A program made the translations under genes and the position numbers. Positions 17,477 through 24,783 of a DNA stretch of 64,000 bases are shown piece after piece. Origin of the DNA: Deltaproteobacteria bacterium (GTDB lineage Bacteria > Desulfobacterota > BSN033 > UBA1163); the NCBI GenBank assembly GCA_020059605.1, contig JAGVBT010000028.1, positions 1 to 64,000 on the forward strand, written 5' to 3'. Position 1 is the first letter of the stretch. Each line of letters begins with the position of its first letter. The notes beneath the pieces are model-generated. The model was not told the DNA's origin, searched no databases, and saw nothing but the letters and a program-made list of their open reading frames with translations.

Positions 17477-18487
17477 ATGGTCAGTATAGCTGTAGTGGGA
17501 GCGGGAGCGTGGGGGAAAAATCATATCCGCGTCTTTTCTGAAATTCCCAATGTACGGTTGAAATACATCTGCGATTCCGACCCGTCCAGACTGACTCAAC
17601 TCCAGAGATTCTATCCCCAGCCCAAAATGGTGAAAGGAATCTCCTCAATCTTAGAAGACCCTGAGATCAAAGGGATTGTGATCGCCTCTTCCGCAGTTTC
17701 CCACTATCCTCTGGCCAAAGAGTCATTACTGGCGGGAAAAGATGTGCTGGTTGAAAAACCTATGGCCATGAGGTCAGAAGAGGCGAAAGAGATGGTGGAG
17801 ATCGCGGAGAAGAAGGGAAGGATTCTCATGGTGGGCCATCTGCTTGTTTACCACCCGGTGGTGGACAGGCTGAGGGAAATGGTCCGCTCCGGAGCAATGG
17901 GAAAGATCTATTATATTTATACTCAACGCGTTAACCTTGGGGTCATCCGCCAGGATGAAAATACCCTCTGGTCCTTTGCCCCTCATGACCTTTCGGTTAT
18001 CCTTTATCTCATCGATGAAGAACCGGTTGCCGTAACCGCTCACGGGGAAAGCTATATCCAGAAAGGTATTGAGGATGTGGTCTTCGTCAGTCTTCGATTT
18101 AACGATGGGAAAATGGCGAACATCCATTTAAGCTGGCTGGACCCTCATAAGCTGAGAAAGGTTACCATTGTGGGGTCGGAGAAAATGGTTGTTTTTGATG
18201 ACATGGAATCCTCTGAAAAACTGAAGATATATGACAAAGGGGTCAAGAACCTCTCTTACGACACCTACGGGGAATACCTGAGTCTGAGGTTTGGTGATAT
18301 CACCATTCCGAATATCAAGATGGTCGAACCCCTCAGGGCAGAGGCCGACCATTTCATCCAATGTCTTGAATCGAGAAAAGAGCCGAAAACAGGGGGCCGG
18401 GATGGTTTAAGGGTGATCAACATTCTGATGGCAGCCCAGCAGTCTTTAAAAGAGAAGGGTGTTCCGGTCAAGATAGGACAGGAATGA
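17477..18487 (+). CDS. Gfo/Idh/MocA oxidoreductase, WbpB/WlbA-like
   Basis: NAD(P)-dependent sugar dehydrogenase. The Rossmann motif is VAVVGAGAWGKNH-like at residues 4-16 (IAVVGAGAWG), and the family signature is LVEKPMAM (about 95-102). In the WbpB/WlbA group it oxidises C3 of UDP-GlcNAcA before transamination. That role is supported here by a WbpD-like N-acetyltransferase next door and a 2-epimerase further on. AGGAGG at 17466-17471 sets the ATG. RAYT-type elements lie on both sides (ending 17457 and starting 18494), so the module is physically split by repeats. The specific substrate is inferred from neighbours only. Confidence 0.8.
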   Translation: MVSIAVVGAGAWGKNHIRVFSEIPNVRLKYICDSDPSRLTQLQRFYPQPKMVKGISSILEDPEIKGIVIASSAVSHYPLAKESLLAGKDVLVEKPMAMRSEEAKEMVEIAEKKGRILMVGHLLVYHPVVDRLREMVRSGAMGKIYYIYTQRVNLGVIRQDENTLWSFAPHDLSVILYLIDEEPVAVTAHGESYIQKGIEDVVFVSLRFNDGKMANIHLSWLDPHKLRKVTIVGSEKMVVFDDMESSEKLKIYDKGVKNLSYDTYGEYLSLRFGDITIPNIKMVEPLRAEADHFIQCLESRKEPKTGGRDGLRVINILMAAQQSLKEKGVPVKIGQE

Positions 18488-18493
18488 TGGGAT

Positions 18494-18565
18494 AAAAAGG
18501 GGACAGGCTACTTTTTTCTCAAAAACAATAGTGTTCATCGCAAAAAAGTAGCCTGTCCCCTTTTT
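18494..18565. mobile_element. RAYT-type REP element 2, non-autonomous (72 bp)
   Basis: Same 23-bp inverted ends as element 1 (18494-18516 and 18543-18565), with only 26 bp between them. It could form a long hairpin in the transcript of the operon. It lies 6 nt after the oxidoreductase stop and 21 nt before the acetyltransferase start. Confidence 0.85.
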
Positions 18566-18586
18566 TGGGGTGAGAGGGAGAGAAAA

Positions 18587-19159
18587 ATGAAAAAGAATTA
18601 TTTTATTCATCCTACAGCCGTCGTTGATGAACCTGTGGAGATTGGCGAAGGGACCCGGATCTGGCACTTCTCCCATGTTATGTCGGGTGCAACCATTGGG
18701 GAACGATGTGTCATCGGACAGAATGTTTTTATTGCCTCCGGTGCCGTCCTTGGGAAAAACATCAAAGTTCAAAACAATGTCTCGGTATTTAAAGGCGTTG
18801 TACTGGAGGATGATGTTTTTTGCGGGCCATCCATGGTTTTTACGAATGTCTTCAACCCCCGGAGCTTTATTTCGAGGATGAAAGAGATCCGGCAAACACG
18901 GGTCAAAAAGGGGGCGACGATCGGAGCGAATGCCACGATTGTCTGTGGAAATACGGTCGGGCAGTATGCCTTGATCGGGGCTTCTTCCGTTGTCACGAAA
19001 GATGTTCCGGATTACGCCCTGGTTTATGGCAATCCGGGAAAAGTGAAGGGTTGGGTTTGTCAGTGCGCAGAGGAGATCAAATTCCGTGCGGGAAAATCGG
19101 AATGCAAAGCCTGTGGCAAGCGCTACCAAAAAGATCGCACCGGGGTAAGATTGATCTAA
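18587..19159 (+). CDS. WbpD/WlbB-like sugar-nucleotide N-acetyltransferase
   Basis: Left-handed beta-helix N-acetyltransferase of 190 residues. GEGTRIWHFSHVMSGATIGERCVIGQNVFIASG is the signature start of the WbpD/WlbB family, which acetylates the 3-amino group of UDP-GlcNAc3NA. The helix runs to about residue 150 ([27 protein letters not shown]). The tail CQCAEEIKF...CKACGKRY has two Cys pairs, looking like a small zinc ribbon. GAGAGGGAGAG precedes the ATG. Elements 2 and 3 flank the gene (21 nt before the start, immediately after the stop). Confidence 0.85.
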   Translation: MKKNYFIHPTAVVDEPVEIGEGTRIWHFSHVMSGATIGERCVIGQNVFIASGAVLGKNIKVQNNVSVFKGVVLEDDVFCGPSMVFTNVFNPRSFISRMKEIRQTRVKKGATIGANATIVCGNTVGQYALIGASSVVTKDVPDYALVYGNPGKVKGWVCQCAEEIKFRAGKSECKACGKRYQKDRTGVRLI

Positions 19160-19891
19160 AAAAAGGGGACAGGCTACTTTTTAGAGGAGTTTTAGATGCC
19201 AAGAATTTCAAGAGGATTGGTTGATGAATCAATATATCATGTCATCAATCGAGGAAATGGTGGCCAAATAGTATTTCATAAAGATAAAGATTATGAGGCA
19301 TTTATAGAATTAATGAAAAAAGCAAAGGACCGTTATGAAGTTAAGATTTTCGGTTATTGTCTTATGCCCACCCATTTTCATATCATTGTAATGCCCCATC
19401 TTGCTGAAGATTTAAGCAGATGGATGCAATGGCTAATGACAAGTCATGTTCGCCGATATCATCGGCATTATGAAACGAGAGGTCATGTTTGGCAGGGACG
19501 TTATAAGAGCTTTCTTATTCAAAAGGACAATCATTTATTGATTGTGATGCGTTATGTGGAAGGGAATCCAAAACGAGCTGGGTTGGTTAACTCAACGAAG
19601 GACTGGTTGTGGTCGTCAAGCCAAGAATCATTGGGAATGAGAAATCGTGTTTTGATTGATACCATTCCTTTAGAATTACCTGCAGATTGGGAAGATTATG
19701 TGAACGAACCGGTTACTGCAAAAGAATTAGAAAGAATTCGACAAAGTGTTATTCGACAGGCTCCGTATGGAGATGAATCTTGGAGATTGCAATTAAGCAA
19801 AGATTTGGGATTAGAATCCACAGTTAGGCCAATTGGAAGGCCAAGGAAAATTTATGCCGGGTAATAAAAAAAGTAGCCTGTCCCCCTTTTT
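19160..19891. mobile_element. RAYT-type element 3, autonomous, carries the transposase (732 bp)
   Basis: The same inverted ends as elements 1 and 2 (19160-19182, and 19868-19891 reversed) enclose a Y1/HUH transposase gene. The right end differs from the other two copies by one extra C (CCCCC instead of CCCC), making it 24 bp. That base decides the reading frame into the following epimerase gene. The left end starts at the end of the WbpD-like gene's stop codon (TAA 19157-19159). Confidence 0.88.
19196..19864 (+). CDS. REP-associated tyrosine transposase (RAYT, Y1/HUH)
   Basis: Single-strand DNA transposase of 222 residues with the Y1_Tnp fold. The HUH motif is H60-F-H62 in MPTHFHIIVMPH, and the catalytic tyrosine is Y120 in MRYVEGNPKRAG; both are intact. 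RGHVWQGRYKSFLI is a typical family block. GAGGAG stands 7 nt before the ATG. Its composition is visibly more AT-rich than the neighbouring glycan genes, in keeping with a mobile origin. It probably acts on the flanking GGGGACAGGCTAC ends and could move elements 1 and 2. Its 3' end overlaps the proposed start of the 2-epimerase. Confidence 0.92.
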   Translation: MPRISRGLVDESIYHVINRGNGGQIVFHKDKDYEAFIELMKKAKDRYEVKIFGYCLMPTHFHIIVMPHLAEDLSRWMQWLMTSHVRRYHRHYETRGHVWQGRYKSFLIQKDNHLLIVMRYVEGNPKRAGLVNSTKDWLWSSSQESLGMRNRVLIDTIPLELPADWEDYVNEPVTAKELERIRQSVIRQAPYGDESWRLQLSKDLGLESTVRPIGRPRKIYAG

Positions 19892-21014
19892 TAAGGTTGT
19901 TACCATTGTGGGCGCAAGACCTCAGTTCATTAAAGCCGCTGCGGTCAACCGGGCCATCGCAGCGTTCAATAAGAATGGAAGGCAAATCGAGGAGATCCTC
20001 ATCCATACAGGCCAGCACTACGATTACCTGATGGATCGGGTTTTTTTTGAAGAACTGGAGATTCCCAAACCCCATTACCACCTCGGAGTCGGGTCTGGCT
20101 CACATGGCAAACAAACCGGGATCATGCTTGAAAGAATCGAGGAGGTACTACAAAAGGAAAAGCCTGGCCTGGTTCTTGTTTACGGCGATACGAATTCGAC
20201 CCTCGCCGGAGCTCTGAGCGCAGCGAAAATGCATCTCCCGGTAGCCCATGTGGAAGCAGGCCTGAGAAGCTATAACCGGGATATGCCCGAAGAGATCAAC
20301 CGCGTCCTGACGGATCATCTATCCACGTTTCTCTTCTGTCCGACCCAACAGGCGGTTAAAAATTTATCGAAAGAGGGAATCAAGCCGTCTCAGGGAAAGC
20401 TTGTTGAGAATGTCGGCGATGTCATGTACGATTCGATCCTTTACTATTCCAGGATCGCCGAAAAAAAATCCACCATCCTTCATGATTTGAACTTGGCCAA
20501 TCCGCAATCCGAAATCCGCAATCCGCAATATTACCTCGCCACTCTCCACCGGGCCGAAAATACGGATGATCCCCGAAGGTTAACCTCCATTTTAAAGGCC
20601 TTGAATCAACTTGGAAAAGAGGCGCCCGTCGTCTTCCCCCTCCATCCCCGGACAAGGAAAATGATGGAAATCTTCGATCTTTTTAAAAAGAACCGGCGGA
20701 TTCGATTCATCGAACCGGTCTCCTATTTCGATATGCTTCTCCTGGAAAAAAGGGCCAGGGCCGTCCTGACCGATTCGGGAGGAGTCCAGAAGGAGGCTTA
20801 CTGGTTCAAGGTCCCCTGCTTCACCTTAAGGGAAGAGACGGAATGGGTGGAGACGGTCCGCAGCGGATGGAACAGGTTGGTCGGGGTGGATGTGAAGAGA
20901 ATCGCGGCAGGGGTGCGGCACAATCCAAGGAGGAACCCTGCGGGAGAGAAGATGTTCGGAGATGGGACGGCGAGTAAAACAATTGTTCATCGATTATGGA
21001 GGGCTTTCCATTAG
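19854..21014 (+). CDS. wecB: Non-hydrolysing UDP-GlcNAc 2-epimerase (WecB/WbpI type), start codon inside a transposable element
   Basis: Epimerase that converts UDP-GlcNAc (or its 2,3-diacetamido uronate form, as WbpI) to the manno epimer. VVTIVGARPQFIKAA, HTGQHYDYLMDRVFFEELEIP, YGDTNSTLAGALSAAK, HVEAGLRSYNRDMPEEINR and LTDSGGVQKEAYWF are all family motifs. Homologues start MKVVTIVGARPQF; here that Met is absent and the frame continues upstream into element 3. The best start is ATG 19854 inside the element, with AAGGA 6 nt upstream, overlapping the transposase stop and adding the residues PGNKKSSLSPFF. TTG 19833 is possible but weaker. An earlier standard start was probably lost on insertion. 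Confidence 0.85.
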   Translation: MPGNKKSSLSPFFKVVTIVGARPQFIKAAAVNRAIAAFNKNGRQIEEILIHTGQHYDYLMDRVFFEELEIPKPHYHLGVGSGSHGKQTGIMLERIEEVLQKEKPGLVLVYGDTNSTLAGALSAAKMHLPVAHVEAGLRSYNRDMPEEINRVLTDHLSTFLFCPTQQAVKNLSKEGIKPSQGKLVENVGDVMYDSILYYSRIAEKKSTILHDLNLANPQSEIRNPQYYLATLHRAENTDDPRRLTSILKALNQLGKEAPVVFPLHPRTRKMMEIFDLFKKNRRIRFIEPVSYFDMLLLEKRARAVLTDSGGVQKEAYWFKVPCFTLREETEWVETVRSGWNRLVGVDVKRIAAGVRHNPRRNPAGEKMFGDGTASKTIVHRLWRAFH

Positions 21015-21015
21015 C

Positions 21016-22575
21016 ATGAGAGGAATGATGTCAACCCTGACACAGTCCATTGACTCGGCTTTTCAAAAGGGAGAGGCATGGAAAATGCTTCTGCTCATTC
21101 TGGTCTTTGCCTCGGGGCTTCGCTTTTTTCTGCTGATCAGCCCCGAGGTGATCCACAATGATGGAATTGAATATCTAAACCATGCCAAACGAATTGCCTC
21201 CGGGGACTGGTCCGGGGGAAGGGTGCCGCCCCTTTATCCCGCCCTCATTGCTTTCTTTTACTCGTTCACGGGGATTGATGAGCTGGCCGGGATATTGGTC
21301 TCTGCCCTCTTTGGAAGCCTCATCGTCCTTCCCGTCTTCTACCTGGGGAGGGCGCTCTTTAATGATAAGATCGGAATCCTTTCAGCCCTCCTGACCTCGG
21401 TCCACCCCCTTCTTTTTGTCTCCTCCGGTTCGGTATTGACCGAATCAACCTATCGTTTTTTGCTGACCGCATCGGTTCTGTTCGGCTGGTGGGCTTTCGC
21501 CGGGGGTGCCTTTCATTGCATTCTTCTGTTCAGCCTTTTTACGACGTTCGCCTATCTTACGAAGCCCGAAGCGATTGGAATCCTTTTTATCTTTTCTCTC
21601 TGGGTCCTGTCGCTCCACCCCCCGGCCGGAAAACGGTCATGGAAAAAAAGAGCCGGAATTCTCCTGGTGGCCCTCTTCGGTTTTATAGCTTTTGCCTCTC
21701 CCTATCTGGTCAAGATACGGATGGAAACGGGAAAGTGGGGAATTTCACAGAAGATCGTCATCTCGATCGGTTCGCTCGCAGAGGAAGAAGGAGTTCCTTC
21801 CATCGATGAGATTAGAAGGAGAAAGGAGTTCCCCCTGGTGTCGATTCTTACGGATCCCTTCACTGCCTTGAGAAAGGCAGGGCTGGGGTTGTTCGCCTCC
21901 TTCTATAAATTTCAACAGGTTTTTCATCCCCTGCTCTTTTTGTTTGCCGTTCTGGGATGGGTCTTTCTGTTGAGAGGGAGAAATGATTTCTCGATCAAGG
22001 GAAATTTATTCCTCGTCATGCACTTCGTCTTTTTCTTCGCCCTGGTGTTTCCGTTTTTCTGGATCACCCGGAGGTATACATCGCAGATGATCGCCCTGTC
22101 GATCCCCTGGGCAGCGGCGGGATGCCTCTGGTTTTTAGGGTGGCTTTCGCAGCGGTTTAAAAAAGAACAGGTTCAAAGGAATATCCCTGCCTTTTTTCTC
22201 ATCTTTCTGGTGATCGGGCTGTTGGTCCAGGGAAGCTTCCTCCACCGGCGCGAGCATCGTCTCATTCAACGGGATGTAGGACGGTGGATGAAAGAAAACC
22301 TGGACCGGGACGTTAGGATGATGAGCCGTATGCCCCAGGAGGCCTTTTATGCAGAGTTGCCCTGGGTGAGAATACCGGATGCAGGCTACGGGGAAATCCT
22401 GCGGGAGGCCCGGGAAAAGGGGATTCGATACCTCGTGGTCGACGAAGAGATCGAGAGCTACTCTCCCGGCTTCTGGGAACAATTCAAAGGGGGGGGGTTG
22501 ATTCGGATATACGATTGGGAAAAAAAGGGCCGGCGCATGAGCATATTTGAAATCACAGGCCAGGCCGGGCAATAA
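21016..22575 (+). CDS. GT39/ArnT-like membrane glycosyltransferase (GT-C)
   Basis: Polytopic inner-membrane transferase of the PMT/ArnT type that uses polyprenyl-phosphate sugars. The first periplasmic loop carries PEVIHNDGIEYLNHAKRI, where the Asp is the expected catalytic base, and RVPPLYPALIAFF follows. About ten hydrophobic segments are visible up to residue 425, then a soluble C-terminal part (about 430-519). ATG 21016 is 2 nt after the epimerase stop; ATG 21025 or 21028 are close alternatives. Likely to add a sugar to lipid A, core or a lipid-linked glycan; the acceptor is unknown. Confidence 0.78.
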   Translation: MRGMMSTLTQSIDSAFQKGEAWKMLLLILVFASGLRFFLLISPEVIHNDGIEYLNHAKRIASGDWSGGRVPPLYPALIAFFYSFTGIDELAGILVSALFGSLIVLPVFYLGRALFNDKIGILSALLTSVHPLLFVSSGSVLTESTYRFLLTASVLFGWWAFAGGAFHCILLFSLFTTFAYLTKPEAIGILFIFSLWVLSLHPPAGKRSWKKRAGILLVALFGFIAFASPYLVKIRMETGKWGISQKIVISIGSLAEEEGVPSIDEIRRRKEFPLVSILTDPFTALRKAGLGLFASFYKFQQVFHPLLFLFAVLGWVFLLRGRNDFSIKGNLFLVMHFVFFFALVFPFFWITRRYTSQMIALSIPWAAAGCLWFLGWLSQRFKKEQVQRNIPAFFLIFLVIGLLVQGSFLHRREHRLIQRDVGRWMKENLDRDVRMMSRMPQEAFYAELPWVRIPDAGYGEILREAREKGIRYLVVDEEIESYSPGFWEQFKGGGLIRIYDWEKKGRRMSIFEITGQAGQ

Positions 22576-22581
22576 GAACGG

Positions 22582-23649
22582 ATGGAAAAGATTCGACGCT
22601 GGACTGTCCAGGACGGAGATGAAAAAGATTATCCCGGGATCTTATCTCTCAGAAAAATTGTGTTCGGAGAGATGGAGAAGGATAAACTGGAGCCTCGTTT
22701 CTGGAAATGGGAATTCATGGAAGCCCCTGACGGCAAGGGCTTCATCTATCTCGTCCGGGATGGGGAGAAGATCATCGCCCATTTTGCGGACATCCCCAGG
22801 CGGTTTTCGATCAACGGCGGGACGGTCCTTGCAACGGTCTCCCTCGATTTGATGGTCCATCCCGATTACCGCCGGGAAGGCCTCTTCATGGCCATGGGGA
22901 AATATGGCGCCCGGAGGGTCAAACGGGAGAGCGTGCTTTTTATGATGACCTTTCCGATTCGTCCGGAAACCATCCGGGGGTTGATCAAAATCGGGTGGGA
23001 GAAGGTCGTCCCGCTTCCCGTCATCGTCCGCCCGATACGATTCAGCGCCATCCTGGACCGTTACCTCCGTTTTAAACCCTTGAGCCTTATCCTGGGAGGG
23101 GTTGCAGCCGGCGCTTATTTTCTTCTTTTCGCGTGGAGACAGGGGAAGAAACCGGGGGGAATACGCATTGAGGAAGTGAACCGACTGGACGGGGCCTTTG
23201 ATGATTTCCTTGAAGATGCCTCCCGGCTTTTTCCTGCGATGGGAATCCGTACACGCCAATATTTGAACTGGCGATATGTTCAACATCCCACACGGCGTTA
23301 CACGATATGCCGGGCCGTCGAAAAAGGGAAGATGAGAGGCTATATTGTGTTAAGAAAAGTGGAGCTTCTCGGTTTTAACAGCACGGCCATTGTCGACCTG
23401 CTCGCACTGGACGAAGGGGCCTTGCATGCACTCGTGGAAAAGGGGGTTCAACACAGCAGGGCGGCGGCGGCGGATCTTTTAAGCTTTATGGTTCCGAAAA
23501 CGCATCCGTATTATCGAAGCCTGAAGCGCGGGGGGTTCCTCCGGAGCCCCAAGGCCTTCACGTTCATGATTTTTTCCCATGCGAAGGAAAAGAACCTCCC
23601 CCGGTTGGATGGGTGGTATGTAACCTGGGGGGATACGGATGTCCTTTAA
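22582..23649 (+). CDS. GNAT-family N-acetyltransferase
   Basis: Acetyl-CoA-dependent transferase. The N-terminal GNAT domain has VSLDLMVHPDYRREGLFMAMGKYGARR (about residues 87-113), with the acetyl-CoA pyrophosphate loop HPDYRREGLF. After a basic and hydrophobic middle (about 160-180) comes a second, SCP2/Eis-like C-terminal half. Members of this family next to polysaccharide genes often acylate amino sugars; the substrate here is unknown. It starts 6 nt after the GT39 stop, so the two are likely cotranscribed. Confidence 0.7.
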   Translation: MEKIRRWTVQDGDEKDYPGILSLRKIVFGEMEKDKLEPRFWKWEFMEAPDGKGFIYLVRDGEKIIAHFADIPRRFSINGGTVLATVSLDLMVHPDYRREGLFMAMGKYGARRVKRESVLFMMTFPIRPETIRGLIKIGWEKVVPLPVIVRPIRFSAILDRYLRFKPLSLILGGVAAGAYFLLFAWRQGKKPGGIRIEEVNRLDGAFDDFLEDASRLFPAMGIRTRQYLNWRYVQHPTRRYTICRAVEKGKMRGYIVLRKVELLGFNSTAIVDLLALDEGALHALVEKGVQHSRAAAADLLSFMVPKTHPYYRSLKRGGFLRSPKAFTFMIFSHAKEKNLPRLDGWYVTWGDTDVL

Positions 23650-23689
23650 CCGGCCCTCCGTTTCGCCGGAAAAACAAACAGGTTAAGAC

Positions 23690-24697
23690 ATGCTCAGCAA
23701 AAGGGCCAAGACCATTTTGCAGTGGGGACTTGTCATCGTCATCATGGCCGTCCTCGTCCATGTCGGGGATGTGTCCGATCTTGTCCGGATGCCCGCCCTT
23801 CACCTGCCTTCCCTCCTCTGGGTTTTTCTCAGCATGGTTATTTTCACGCTGGTCCACAATCTTCGATGGACAGCGATCATCAAAGCCATCTCCAGCTCGC
23901 CTCAGGATAAGAAATGCGAATTCTTCCAGTGCTACCAGTGGCTGATGAACAGTTATGTCCTGGGGACCGTCATCCCCAGTGACATCAGCCTGGCCGGGGT
24001 GAGAACATTTTATATCAACCGTTCACAGATCCTTCCATTGCCCGTGGCTCTTTTTTCCGTCCTGGTTGACCGGTTTTTTGATTTTGTCGTCTTTCTCCTC
24101 CTGGCCATCCCCGCCGCCCTCCTGATCACGGGGGCTGTCGTCGAGACGGATGCGCTGTTTCTTGCCGGGATCATCTGCATGGGCTTCTTCCTGTTCGCTT
24201 CTCAAAAGAAACAGGGGGGGCGACGGATCATGGGGATATACCGGTTCGGGATGGACCGTGTATTGAGGCTGCCGGTCCTCGGCAAACGGGTCAGAGAGAG
24301 GTGGGGGGATGCGATCAGTCGCACCTCGTTCGACGAGAGATCCTTATCCCGGATGATCGGGTGGAGTCTTCTGAAGTACCTCTTCATGGCGATCCGGTTC
24401 TATTTTACGGGGCAATCGCTGGGGGTCGATTTCTCACTCCTTCAGAGTATATTTTTTATCCCCTTCATTCAAGTGTTCGCGATGTTGAACATTACGCCCG
24501 GAGGACTGGGTGTGGTCGAAGCGAGTTCCTACGGGGCGCTGAAGTTGATGGGCGTGACCGAACCCAGGATCATGGTTTTTGTGGTCGGCCAGAGGATCCT
24601 TACCTACGGGATCACGATCGCCATTGCGCTGATCAGTTATCTCCTCTTGACCTTCCGTTCGAAAACCGGGAAGGTTGAAGTCCGGCAAGAACCTTGA
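23690..24697 (+). CDS. Flippase-like (UPF0104 / LPG synthase TM domain) membrane protein
   Basis: Inner-membrane protein of 335 residues with about eight hydrophobic helices, of the lysylphosphatidylglycerol-synthetase TM-region family (AglD/UPF0104). Typical landmarks are the early LHNLRWTAIIKAI-like segment (HNLRW), a central SLAGVRTFYIN and PGGLGVVEAS near the end. Family members are thought to handle lipid-linked sugars or glycolipids across the membrane. No synthase domain is attached. The gene sits in the same plus-strand run as the GT39 and AlkP genes. Confidence 0.8.
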   Translation: MLSKRAKTILQWGLVIVIMAVLVHVGDVSDLVRMPALHLPSLLWVFLSMVIFTLVHNLRWTAIIKAISSSPQDKKCEFFQCYQWLMNSYVLGTVIPSDISLAGVRTFYINRSQILPLPVALFSVLVDRFFDFVVFLLLAIPAALLITGAVVETDALFLAGIICMGFFLFASQKKQGGRRIMGIYRFGMDRVLRLPVLGKRVRERWGDAISRTSFDERSLSRMIGWSLLKYLFMAIRFYFTGQSLGVDFSLLQSIFFIPFIQVFAMLNITPGGLGVVEASSYGALKLMGVTEPRIMVFVVGQRILTYGITIAIALISYLLLTFRSKTGKVEVRQEP

Positions 24698-24721
24698 ACT
24701 TATAAAATGGATGGGTATAAT
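24694..24721 (+). promoter_or_regulatory. Candidate sigma-70 promoter before the AlkP operon
   Basis: TTGAAC (24694-24699), a 16-nt spacer, then a perfect TATAAT (24716-24721). A CCGCCG / CGGCGG hairpin (24733-24755) lies in the expected leader. It would give the AlkP gene and its downstream genes an internal promoter; the -35 box overlaps the previous gene's stop. Confidence 0.45.
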
Positions 24722-24783
24722 TAAACTTTGATCCGCCGGTCCGTGAAAACGGCGGGTGTCCATGGAAAGATTGGGAAATCAGG

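Noticed and set aside
19160-19891. Element 3 as an IS200/IS605 insertion sequence
   Set aside because: The protein is a RAYT-type Y1 enzyme with REP-like inverted ends, and no TnpB is present; the non-autonomous copies also fit the REP model better.
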